From positions 1 through 36,410 of IMG/VR virus record IMGVR_UViG_3300009009_000026: a DNA stretch of 36,410 nt. One strand, written 5' to 3'. Shown piece after piece: positions 8,927-16,131 of the stretch (positions are counted from its first letter, which is position 1; every line of letters begins with the position of its first letter). Origin of the DNA: a virus. Position numbers and translations under genes: made by a program. The notes beneath the pieces are model-generated. The model had not been told where the DNA came from and made no database searches. It worked only from the letters and a program-made list of their open reading frames with translations.

Positions 8927-9805
8927 ATGAATAAACTTGTTATCGTGACCGGTGCTACCGGCACTCTTGGTTCCCGAATCATGCAATACCACCTTGATAA
9001 CAATGATACGGTCATTGGGTTGTCGAGGTGTGACCACAAGATTGCACAGTTCAGCAAGAAATTCCCTGATGTCCATTGGTGCCTGGGTGATATCCGAAAC
9101 GATCTGCACAGCGTACTACCCAACAAGGCGCATATCGTGTATCACTGTGCGGCATTAAAGCATGTTGATATGGGAGAAAACTATCCACAGCAATATCATG
9201 ATGTGAACTACTCAGGAGCAATGAACGTATTCCATCATATCGATTGCGGTAAATTCGTGTTTTTCAGCACTGACAAGGCGGTTCTACCGATCAACTTCTA
9301 TGGCATGGCCAAGGCTCTTGCAGAAAAGCACCTGATAGCGATCAGAAAGGCTACAGGACGCAACATAAAGGTGTTCAGATGGGGTAACATTGTAGGGAGC
9401 CAGGGATCGGTTATCCACACGTTTATCCGGCAGCTGCTGTCACCGGATAGGACCGTTAAGATCACACATCCCGACATGACAAGGTTCTGGCTCAAGATAG
9501 AGGATGCTGTGCAGTTTGCAACAATGGACAGCCATGGTGTTGATGAGGTGCTCATTCACCCACTTATTAAGGCCGCCAAGATCACCGATTTTGTGGAGGC
9601 TATTGCTACTTGTCTGGCACTTCCCAACATGGAGGATTCCTACAAGATCGAATATACCGGGATCAGGCCGGGTGAAAAGATCCATGAGCATCTGCGATCG
9701 GAGCATGATTTTTGTATTCGCAGCGACACAGCAGCACAGTACACCAAATCAGAACTGATTGGCCTTGTCGGACCTACCGTTTCAAAATATCTTGCTGGAG
9801 AATGA
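8927..9805 (+). CDS. PseB/CapD-type UDP-N-acetylhexosamine 4,6-dehydratase (extended SDR)
   Basis: The gene encodes 292 residues of the extended short-chain dehydrogenase family. The Rossmann motif GATGTLG is at residues 9-15, STDKAV at 114-119 and the YxxxK pair at Tyr125/Lys129. Then come FRWGNIVGSQGSVI, THPDMTRFW and GIRPGEKIHE, the signature blocks of PseB, FlaA1 and CapD enzymes. These oxidise, dehydrate and (in PseB) C5-epimerise UDP-GlcNAc, the first step to pseudaminic acid. It is about 40 residues shorter than typical PseB. It leads a + strand cassette with a cytidylyltransferase, an aminotransferase and an acetyltransferase. Whether it is inverting or retaining cannot be told by eye. 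Confidence 0.8.
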   Translation: MNKLVIVTGATGTLGSRIMQYHLDNNDTVIGLSRCDHKIAQFSKKFPDVHWCLGDIRNDLHSVLPNKAHIVYHCAALKHVDMGENYPQQYHDVNYSGAMNVFHHIDCGKFVFFSTDKAVLPINFYGMAKALAEKHLIAIRKATGRNIKVFRWGNIVGSQGSVIHTFIRQLLSPDRTVKITHPDMTRFWLKIEDAVQFATMDSHGVDEVLIHPLIKAAKITDFVEAIATCLALPNMEDSYKIEYTGIRPGEKIHEHLRSEHDFCIRSDTAAQYTKSELIGLVGPTVSKYLAGE

Positions 9806-9806
9806 T

Positions 9807-10130
9807 ATGACAAATATGGAAATCATTTTGCTGATTGTCAGCCTTGGTATGTCTTTAACTACGTTCGTTTTAACTCTGTGGTACCGAAATCTTTCTAGGA
9901 AAGCAGAACTCAAGGATGATCTGATTGCCAGACAAGATGAGATGCTGGATCTCGCCAAAGAAAAGAATGTTCTTTTGACCAAGCAGCTGTATGAATCCGA
10001 CAAGAAAGCAAAGTTGTCTGGTGATGTTCTTGCTGTGCTCAACGACATGAAACAAGGTGGTGCAGTGTTTGAAGTAACTCGGATAGATCGTGGTGACATA
10101 TTTTTCCACAATGGGAGCCAGTATCGATGA
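9807..10130 (+). CDS. Small membrane-anchored coiled-coil protein
   Basis: I choose the ATG at 9807, which follows a GGAG site at 9797-9800 and lies one base after the previous stop, giving 107 residues. Residues about 4-23 (MEIILLIVSLGMSLTTFVLT) form one transmembrane segment, followed by a charged, helical 55-residue stretch and a short C-terminal beta-like tail. The stop overlaps the next start as ATGA. I do not recognise it. It lies inside the sugar cassette and may anchor the enzymes at the membrane, or be an unrelated lysis-type protein. Confidence 0.65.
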   Translation: MTNMEIILLIVSLGMSLTTFVLTLWYRNLSRKAELKDDLIARQDEMLDLAKEKNVLLTKQLYESDKKAKLSGDVLAVLNDMKQGGAVFEVTRIDRGDIFFHNGSQYR

Positions 10131-10861
10131 AGAAACTAAACAAACGTGTTGCCATTGCCATACAGTGTAGGCTGGCTTCATCGCGGTTCCCCAAGAAATC
10201 GATTGCTCCTCTGTCGAGCACAGGGATCAGCTGCATAACGTCACTTATAAAGAACTGCACCGTATGTGCAGATCATGTGGAAAACAAACATGATCCAAAC
10301 ATAGATGTCCAGTGTGACGTTTGGGTTCTAGTTCCCGACAATGAACTGGAGTTCTGGAATGAGTTTCTTGCTCACAAGCATGTCAAGGTGCTTGGAGGAT
10401 CCCCGACTAATGTGTTGTCGAGATACATTGATTTATGCCAGTACAAATATGACTACATCATGAGGCTGACAGCCGACTGTCCAAACGTGCCGAATCTGGC
10501 TATGAATAAAGCGATCTGGACCGCTATTTATCACGATCTGGACTACTGCTCAAATGTTTGGGAAAAATACCGCACATCAATCGATGGTCATGACATCGAG
10601 GTGATGTCGTTTGCTGCTCTGCAATGGTTATCAGCCAATGCCGAGACGATAGCGCACAAGGAGCATGTGACTATTGCAATCCGTGAAATGATGCCAAAGG
10701 CACTCAAAAAAGGGTGTCTCGTGACAAAGGAGGATTTGTCGCATATTAAACTGTGTGTTGACACACAGGAAGAACATTCAGCGGCATTCCAGCGTTTTGA
10801 AGCGGCATATCAAAAGCGCAAGGGAGCTATGGAGGCAGGTTTGTATGTACACGAATACTAA
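10127..10861 (+). CDS. SpsF-like cytidylyltransferase (CMP-sugar synthetase family)
   Basis: The gene encodes 244 residues. The N-terminal nucleotide-binding block RLASSRFPKK (15-24) corresponds to the RxxSxRxPxK loop of CMP-nonulosonate/CMP-Kdo synthetases and SpsF. RLTADCP (113-119) carries the metal-binding Asp117, and HDIEVMSF, KEHVTIAI and LCVDTQEE follow in the SpsF order. In this family the enzyme activates a sugar acid with CTP. Here the likely substrate is a nonulosonic acid, given the neighbouring PseB-like and distant NeuB-like genes. The start overlaps the previous stop (ATGA). SpsF proteins are less well characterised than PseF/NeuA, so substrate is inference. Confidence 0.75.
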   Translation: MKKLNKRVAIAIQCRLASSRFPKKSIAPLSSTGISCITSLIKNCTVCADHVENKHDPNIDVQCDVWVLVPDNELEFWNEFLAHKHVKVLGGSPTNVLSRYIDLCQYKYDYIMRLTADCPNVPNLAMNKAIWTAIYHDLDYCSNVWEKYRTSIDGHDIEVMSFAALQWLSANAETIAHKEHVTIAIREMMPKALKKGCLVTKEDLSHIKLCVDTQEEHSAAFQRFEAAYQKRKGAMEAGLYVHEY

Positions 10862-12059
10862 GATGTGGGATGATCGCGCCAAACTGTGCATTGCGCAGGG
10901 AGCACTAACCAACAGCAAACGTCCAGACACAGATGTTATGGGTGTCTTTCCTACTCATTTTGAGAGCGGCTATGGACCATATCTTTATACTGATAAGCGT
11001 GATCGTTATCTTGATTTTGTTTCTGGCCTTGGTGCCATAAACCTTGGCTATGGCAACGAGCAGTTGGAAAACGAGGTTGCCAAAGCGGCAAAGGGTGGAT
11101 GCCTGTCGGGTAGCACTATTCAAGAGATCATTACAGCAGAGAAAATCAAATCCACTTTTCACTGGGTAGATCGCGTCAAGTTTGTCAATGACGGTACGGA
11201 AGCCTGTATGGCAGCTATTCGCATGGCTCGCGCCTTTAACGGAAAAAATATTGTGCTGTGGGAGGGATATCACGGCTGGTATGATGAAGCGACAGCATTG
11301 AATGACAATGCCAAAGGCACACCATGTGGTCATAAGATAATAAATTTGAATGCTGTGAACTTGGATAGTGATTTAAAAAATGTATCTGCTATTATCCTTG
11401 AGCCAGTCATGCTCGATGATAGTCGAGAACGTATCGAATATTTAAAAAAGATTCGTTCAATATCTGATGGGACAGATATCGTTCTGATTTTCGACGAGGT
11501 TGTGACTGGCATGCGCTATCCCTCTCTTTCTGTCTCCAAACACTGGGGAATCTATCCTGACTTGTTATGCCTCGGTAAAGCCTGTGCCAATGGGTACAAA
11601 ATAGGCGCGGTAGCAGGTCGTTCGGATATTATGGACGGTGACTACTTTGTGTCAGGAACATACTTCGGACATATCCCTACGCTGAAGGCGACAGAGGCCT
11701 GTCTGCATCTGACCAAGCATGACAACAAATATGATGCCAAGGATTTGAACGAGAAGGCTTTGGATTTTAAGGAACGGTTCAACGGACTATCACCCTACAC
11801 TGTAAAGCTTGAAGGATGGGGAGCCAGGATGAACTGGGTTGGCTCGGATCTCAACCTTGCTCTTTTCAGGCAAACACTCATCGAGAACCGGATTTTCACG
11901 AAGAATACATTTTTCCTCAACCATGCGACAAAGCATCATATTGATGAATTGTTTTCAGTTTGCCAGTATGCGATAAAACATATCAATTCTGGATCAGCAG
12001 TTATGAAGGGACCAATGCCACGCAAGCCTGTGGCACAAATAGCAAGGGAGCGGCAATGA
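10845..12059 (+). CDS. Class III PLP-dependent aminotransferase (glutamate-1-semialdehyde aminomutase-like)
   Basis: The gene encodes 404 residues. The frame is open from 10755, but the ATG at 10845 follows GGAGG at 10831-10835, so I place the start there, overlapping the previous gene by 17 bp. Family blocks in order are NDGTEACMAAIRMAR, the aromatic PLP-stacking WEGYHGWYDE, IFDEVVTGMR with Asp217, the Schiff-base Lys245 in CLGKACANG, and GTYFGHIPTLKA. Such enzymes transfer an amino group to a carbonyl. In the PseB context it could aminate the 4-keto sugar, a role normally taken by a DegT-type PseC. Alternatively it aminates another position or substrate. Confidence 0.8.
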   Translation: MYTNTKMWDDRAKLCIAQGALTNSKRPDTDVMGVFPTHFESGYGPYLYTDKRDRYLDFVSGLGAINLGYGNEQLENEVAKAAKGGCLSGSTIQEIITAEKIKSTFHWVDRVKFVNDGTEACMAAIRMARAFNGKNIVLWEGYHGWYDEATALNDNAKGTPCGHKIINLNAVNLDSDLKNVSAIILEPVMLDDSRERIEYLKKIRSISDGTDIVLIFDEVVTGMRYPSLSVSKHWGIYPDLLCLGKACANGYKIGAVAGRSDIMDGDYFVSGTYFGHIPTLKATEACLHLTKHDNKYDAKDLNEKALDFKERFNGLSPYTVKLEGWGARMNWVGSDLNLALFRQTLIENRIFTKNTFFLNHATKHHIDELFSVCQYAIKHINSGSAVMKGPMPRKPVAQIARERQ

Positions 12060-12598
12060 TTAGTTTTGGATTTGGCGTAACTCTCAGCAGATTGCAGGAT
12101 AATTTAAAATTCCATTATAAAAAACAACGTAACATATATGGTATTTGGAAATGGTGCCGTCAATATGATCTGATAGATGATACCAGTCATTCAATTTGGT
12201 TTGAAAAACAGAGCAAAGATGCGAGTGTCTCCATGTACCAGATAAATTCTCCAGATGGTCATGTTGTTGGTGTTTGCGGATTGACAGATATCGATAAGCA
12301 CAACCAAAGGGCTGAATTTTCGCTATATACGTTCAATGACCAACAAAGCAGAGGATATGGTAAAGCAGCATTAAAAACATTGCTGTCGCATGGTTTCATG
12401 AACCATAACCTAAATGTCATATGGGGAGAAACCTTTGAAGGAAATCCAGCCTATGACATGTTTTTAAAACTTGGCATGAAGCACGAGGGAACCAGGCGTC
12501 AATTCTATTTCAAAGAAGGCAAGCATATCGATGCTCATTTGGTATCAATGACCAGGCATGAATTTATGGAGGCTCCATGGAAAACATCCCAACAGTAG
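12056..12598 (+). CDS. GNAT N-acetyltransferase (RimJ/PseH-like)
   Basis: Start ATG 12056 overlaps the previous stop (ATGA) after an AGGGAG site; the product has 180 residues. The acetyl-CoA pyrophosphate loop is QQSRGYGKA (96-104). GETFEGNPAYDMFLKLGMKHEGTRR and the C-terminal SMTRHEF are typical of RimJ/RimL and PseH proteins. PseH acetylates the 4-amino group of the UDP-sugar in pseudaminic acid synthesis, and the position directly after the aminotransferase fits such a role. It could instead acetylate a protein. The extra N-terminal 40 residues are basic and aromatic. Confidence 0.75.
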   Translation: MISFGFGVTLSRLQDNLKFHYKKQRNIYGIWKWCRQYDLIDDTSHSIWFEKQSKDASVSMYQINSPDGHVVGVCGLTDIDKHNQRAEFSLYTFNDQQSRGYGKAALKTLLSHGFMNHNLNVIWGETFEGNPAYDMFLKLGMKHEGTRRQFYFKEGKHIDAHLVSMTRHEFMEAPWKTSQQ

Positions 12599-12837
12599 TC
12601 TGGATGTCAGCAGGAGGGATCTACCTGCTACTTCTATTTATGTTTTTTTTCTTTTGGTATCATTTCCATGAAATGAAAAAAAGCTATTGGAAGAACAGGC
12701 ATAGAGTGGAAGTGAAGGAAAAAATCAAACCGATTGATCTTACACCGAGGCCGACCAAGCATGGACTACGAGTTAAACCCAAGTATCGTACAGATGAAAA
12801 ATTATTTGAAATTGAGCAAAATCCTGCAAAGCAGTAG
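12577..12837 (+). CDS. Small single-pass membrane protein
   Basis: The gene encodes 86 residues and overlaps the acetyltransferase gene by 22 bp. Residues about 8-27 (VWMSAGGIYLLLLFMFFFFW) form a strong transmembrane segment. The rest is a basic, Lys/Arg/Pro-rich tail ending in NPAKQ. I do not recognise it. It could be a holin- or spanin-like lysis protein, or a membrane partner of the sugar cassette. Nothing in the sequence decides between these. Confidence 0.6.
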   Translation: MENIPTVVWMSAGGIYLLLLFMFFFFWYHFHEMKKSYWKNRHRVEVKEKIKPIDLTPRPTKHGLRVKPKYRTDEKLFEIEQNPAKQ

Positions 12838-12847
12838 AATAGTTTTT

Positions 12848-13768
12848 ATGAGCAATCCAAAACTGCAAAAAATCAAAGACTACTGCGCTTTCCTCGAGCC
12901 TTTGCTGTCGGCTGGCATTTCACCTACCGGCAATAGGTACGTCAAGATGAGAGACAGTGATGGGGATTCAATCCTGTTTACCGGGTTGATGTCCACTGTG
13001 CTATTCCCTGCTGACAACAAGTGGGCACTAAAATCCGTGATGGAGTGCCAGGGTATTGACGGTCAGTTCTACCGTTCACCCAGGCGGTGCCAATCCGGTC
13101 AAAAGGGATTCAGCAGGGACATGAGCCTTGGGGTTCTGTGTGCCATGGTAGATGCTGAATTTAACGCTGAGCCAGCACAAAGATGGTTATCATATATAGA
13201 CCACTCCAGGCCATGCCTTGTCAAAAAGCCAAAGTGGGCTGGTGGTGGTTGTGCTCTCAGGTCACCTGTTTATAAATATTGCACTGAAGACGACGACAGA
13301 GCCAACATTACGCCAACACAATGGGCAGTGATGGGCAGGGTGTGGCAGTACCGAGGATGGAGAAAACACTCCGAAATGAGATCTTGGGACAAAGCCGATG
13401 GTGATGTGTCGGTCAAGGAGGCAGAAGAATCAGAACTTGGCTATCGTCTGCACCTCAAGGCTGTCCAGGCATATATCAAATACCTCATCGGTCAGAGCCG
13501 TGAGTATTCAATGAAAGTTGGCGAGATTTGCTGGAAACGCCAACCGGACAATCTATTTTATGAATTTTTGGCAAAAAGATATTTCACGGTTGAGATGATC
13601 GATCGTTACCTTGCCATGGCCGCTATCGTAGACGGTTCATCACTATCCAATGAGTGGATGTGGGAAAAATCGAATATCAATCCCTACGAATCCTCTGGCT
13701 GGTGCATGTTGTTCATGGGCAAACTGATCCTTTGGCACAGCCTTGAATCTGCCGATCCTTCCTGTTAA
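12848..13768 (+). CDS. Conserved-looking phage protein of unknown function
   Basis: I place the start at ATG 12848, just after the previous stop, giving 306 residues; upstream in-frame starts exist but would overlap the membrane protein. There is no strong ribosome site. The text DSDGDSILFTGL, then GFSRDMSLGVLC and repeated Trp-rich helices suggest a folded helical protein, perhaps an alpha-alpha barrel. I vaguely recall similar 'FSRDM-LGVL' phrases in other phage hypotheticals, with no function. It ends the + strand sugar region and could act on a glycan, but that is only proximity. Confidence 0.65.
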   Translation: MSNPKLQKIKDYCAFLEPLLSAGISPTGNRYVKMRDSDGDSILFTGLMSTVLFPADNKWALKSVMECQGIDGQFYRSPRRCQSGQKGFSRDMSLGVLCAMVDAEFNAEPAQRWLSYIDHSRPCLVKKPKWAGGGCALRSPVYKYCTEDDDRANITPTQWAVMGRVWQYRGWRKHSEMRSWDKADGDVSVKEAEESELGYRLHLKAVQAYIKYLIGQSREYSMKVGEICWKRQPDNLFYEFLAKRYFTVEMIDRYLAMAAIVDGSSLSNEWMWEKSNINPYESSGWCMLFMGKLILWHSLESADPSC

Positions 13769-13815
13769 CATTGAATAGAGACATCATCGTTACACTCCAA
13801 GTTTAGGCGGCTGCT

Positions 13816-14058
13816 ATGGATGTTCCGTTATCCGAGTTACTTTCGGCTGGTGGTGCCATAGCGGCTACCTCAGTTGGTTTCACGGGATTCTTTTTGAACA
13901 GGCTATCGAGTATCGAAACAAAGTTCTCTGGATCGATTGAAAAGTTGAATGACAGTTTGACCGAAATAGATAAGCGGTTGGCGGTCAATTCCTGCATCAT
14001 CGACAACTATTTAAAAGGAGAGTGCAATGGGCATCGACGAAACAAAAAAGCTGATTGA
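13816..14058 (+). CDS. Small protein, hydrophobic N-terminus plus coiled coil
   Basis: The gene encodes 80 residues. Residues about 8-27 (LLSAGGAIAATSVGFTGFFL) are moderately hydrophobic, followed by the helical stretch SSIETKFSGSIEKLNDSLTEIDKRLAV. The layout resembles small phage membrane proteins of the XhlA/holin-associated type but in the opposite order, so I do not assign it. It overlaps the next gene by 32 bp. Confidence 0.5.
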   Translation: MDVPLSELLSAGGAIAATSVGFTGFFLNRLSSIETKFSGSIEKLNDSLTEIDKRLAVNSCIIDNYLKGECNGHRRNKKAD

Positions 14059-14272
14059 TGTACTGGAAAATGGTGGGCTGGCACTTCTCACGGTAGATTT
14101 CGGGAAAGTTGCCGAGGAGATCAAGGATCTTGATTGGAATGAAAACAAAGAACTTGGGATCAGGATGCTGGAACTGGTCATGGAAGTGATCGCATCGCTG
14201 AACTATGCAAAGAATCCGGTTGTCAGCATGGTGCTGCCTATGGCTGGAAAGATCTTGAAGGCTCTTGCCTAA
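14027..14272 (+). CDS. Small helical hypothetical protein
   Basis: The gene encodes 81 residues from an ATG with an AAGGAG site (14014-14020 region). The sequence is acidic in the first half (EEIKDLDWNENKE) and ends in a hydrophobic helix (NPVVSMVLPMAGKILKALA). No family is recognised. Its stop overlaps the stop of the opposing Fis-like gene by 4 bp, so the + and - transcription units converge exactly here without a terminator that I can see. Confidence 0.55.
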   Translation: MGIDETKKLIDVLENGGLALLTVDFGKVAEEIKDLDWNENKELGIRMLELVMEVIASLNYAKNPVVSMVLPMAGKILKALA

Positions 14273-14529
14273 TAGTCTCTCTTTCCAGGGTTACCGCGTC
14301 CACGTGATTCAGCTGTGGTTGGAAAATCACCATGGATCCAGTCGCAGATAGTCCGGTAGCTGATTGCTAGTTCTTCAGCTGCCCTGGTCAGGTTACCTTC
14401 ATGGTAGTTCACCACTTTATCCACAAACGCGAATTTAATTTCCTTTAGCGTCAATCCTCGCGGCATCTTTTCCAAAAGAAACCTCATTTTTGCTTTGGGT
14501 GTCAGCCGTATCTTCTTTTTCTTTTTCAT
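14269..14529 (-). CDS. Fis-type helix-turn-helix DNA-binding protein
   Basis: The gene encodes 86 residues. The segment EGNLTRAAEELAISYRTICDWI (about 44-65) matches the HTH_8 domain found at the C-terminus of Fis and NtrC regulators, where the second helix reads bases. The N-terminus is a Lys-rich tail. ATG 14529 has an AGGA site; ATG 14466 would also keep the whole HTH and would reduce the 95-bp overlap with the upstream gene. As the last gene of the leftward replication operon it may be a regulator of phage genes. Confidence 0.6.
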   Translation of the reverse strand: MKKKKKIRLTPKAKMRFLLEKMPRGLTLKEIKFAFVDKVVNYHEGNLTRAAEELAISYRTICDWIHGDFPTTAESRGRGNPGKRDY

Positions 14530-14644
14530 ACTGTTCGATCCTGTTCAAAATATTTACCTCAGCATACTTGTCAGACCTACCGCAATAGAAGCACGGTCCA
14601 CGGTCTGCGCAGATATCACACTGGTTGTTGTTTGCGTAGTTCAT
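14435..14644 (-). CDS. Small Cys-rich probable zinc-binding protein
   Basis: I place the start at ATG 14644 (69 residues), because the upstream part of the frame is the antisense phase of recT and a GGTGG site precedes 14644. The N-terminal 25 residues contain CDICADRGPCFYCG, four or five cysteines arranged as two CxxC-like pairs, suggesting one structural zinc. The C-terminus is charged and low in complexity. It starts inside the end of the RecT gene and overlaps the Fis-like gene. The function is unknown. Confidence 0.5.
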   Translation of the reverse strand: MNYANNNQCDICADRGPCFYCGRSDKYAEVNILNRIEQYEKEKEDTADTQSKNEVSFGKDAARIDAKGN

Positions 14645-15527
14645 CGCGTCCCACCATCTCTTGATATTTGCGTTCGTACTCCTCGGTTTTGCCCTGCAAG
14701 AACAGCATACCGTCCAAGGTTTTCTCGTTCTCAATCACCTGTACCAAATTGGCCTTTAGTTTGCCCAGTTTGACAAACCATTCATCTTGCCGGGTGTTGA
14801 GAAAATCAAGAACATCTGACCTAACCTGCTCCAGGGAGGCTGACTGTTCAACTGATGTGTGCTGTGGAGCCGAAATTTCAACTCTGGGAGCCTGAACCGG
14901 CTTGGGTGGTAGCTGACTACCCTTTTCGATCTCATCGCTGGTGTAGATGCCTGTGAGAGATTCGGGGAATGCCCACCTCATGACGTTGGCAATTGCGCAC
15001 TTTTCGAGCATGAGATAGGGACTGACCTTCCAGTTGCCCATCAGGTCACCCGATTTCATGGTTTTGGCAAACTCCCAAAACCTCGCCTTATAGGTCATTT
15101 TGCCTTGTCCCTTACGTTGAACCCAAGCAATGGCCGTGAGGGATTTGCGCTCCTTGCCTGTAACAAGATCCAGATAGGTATCGGGGACAGTATCAACACC
15201 GAAATCCTCCAGTTCACCGGTTCTCTGTGCCATCTGGATGAAAAACTGATAGGCAAACACCGTTGTCCCTTTGGGTTCTTCCTTCTGCTTATCCTTATTC
15301 CAGGCATTGTGGACCAGGAGGTAAACCTGATTGAGCCTCGGATCTGCACCTGTCAGCTGGCACTTGTTGATAAATTCGACGATCTGAGATTTATCCAGGG
15401 TAGGATGCTGTCTGACCAGATTGCTGAGGTAGTTTTGATCCATGGCTCGTTTGATCTGATCCTTCGGCATATCAGCCATAGCCATCAGTTCGTTGACTGT
15501 ATTATCGATGTTTGCAACTTCATTCAT
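14616..15527 (-). CDS. RecT/Redbeta (Bet)-family single-strand annealing protein
   Basis: The gene encodes 303 residues. Diagnostic phrases are TGADPRLNQVYLLVHN, AYQFFIQMAQRTGEL and LMLEKCAIANVMRWAFP followed by LTGIYTSDEI, the conserved core of phage recombination protein Bet/RecT. The protein anneals complementary single strands, normally fed by a partner 5'-3' exonuclease; no exonuclease gene is visible in the window. The C-terminal 100 residues are a charged helix likely to bind partners. An AAAGGA ribosome site and a candidate promoter (15557-15585) lie just upstream. It may promote circularisation or recombination of the genome. Confidence 0.88.
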   Translation of the reverse strand: MNEVANIDNTVNELMAMADMPKDQIKRAMDQNYLSNLVRQHPTLDKSQIVEFINKCQLTGADPRLNQVYLLVHNAWNKDKQKEEPKGTTVFAYQFFIQMAQRTGELEDFGVDTVPDTYLDLVTGKERKSLTAIAWVQRKGQGKMTYKARFWEFAKTMKSGDLMGNWKVSPYLMLEKCAIANVMRWAFPESLTGIYTSDEIEKGSQLPPKPVQAPRVEISAPQHTSVEQSASLEQVRSDVLDFLNTRQDEWFVKLGKLKANLVQVIENEKTLDGMLFLQGKTEEYERKYQEMVGRDELRKQQPV

Positions 15528-15556
15528 ACGTTTTCCTTTCTACGTTATATGCACAA

Positions 15557-15585
15557 TCTATATATTACAGATGGGAAGAAATCAA
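15557..15585 (-). promoter_or_regulatory. Candidate promoter upstream of the annealing-protein gene
   Basis: Reading the minus strand, TTGATT (15585-15580) and TATAGA (15562-15557) are spaced by 17 bp, 30 bp before the RecT start. It would allow recT to be expressed separately from the replication genes upstream. Match by eye only. Confidence 0.35.
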
Positions 15586-15588
15586 CTA

Positions 15589-16131
15589 TTAAAATGGGAT
15601 TTCATCTATCTGCCTCTGTATTTTACTATCGAGAAGTGATTTGACAAGATCGTTTGCCTTTCCTGTTAAAGCAAGATGGTTTTCATATTTCTTGTTATGC
15701 ATATATGCTTTTGCGAATTCTCTAAATTGTGAGTTGAATGTTTGCAATTCATCTTCCTCAATATTACATATCTGAGGCCATGGACGATATTTTGTTACAA
15801 TTTCCCAATCATCAGGTCCAAACCACTTTTCTGCACCAACCGGATTTGGCCAACCGAATTTTCCGATTGCCTCAACTACCCTCACTGTAAGTAGTCTAGC
15901 TTTTTCTTCGTCGTCCGGTTCTTTGGCAGTAAATCCAAGCCGTGATCTGATTTCAACCACTGATGGGAATTTGAACTCCTCTACAAACTGCAAAAGAACT
16001 TTGTTAACATTGTCAATACCCAATGGCACTAAAGCATTGAAATAGATGTCATGCAGTTGTGTTGACATGTTCTTTCCTGTAAGATCGGCTAGCATTACCA
16101 GTGTACTTGTGAATTGATCTTTGCTATTCAT
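15589..16131 (-). CDS. Probable helicase-loader-like replication protein
   Basis: The gene encodes 180 residues with an AAAGGAACGCG ribosome site. The N-terminal half is helical and includes the phrase FKFPSVVEIRSRLGF, which resembles phage proteins that load or regulate the replicative helicase (lambda P/DnaC-loader-like small proteins). The gene overlaps the upstream initiator by 8 bp, the same O-P type order as in lambdoid phages. No ATPase motif is present. The call rests mainly on gene order, so it could also be another replication accessory protein. Confidence 0.45.
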   Translation of the reverse strand: MNSKDQFTSTLVMLADLTGKNMSTQLHDIYFNALVPLGIDNVNKVLLQFVEEFKFPSVVEIRSRLGFTAKEPDDEEKARLLTVRVVEAIGKFGWPNPVGAEKWFGPDDWEIVTKYRPWPQICNIEEDELQTFNSQFREFAKAYMHNKKYENHLALTGKANDLVKSLLDSKIQRQIDEIPF

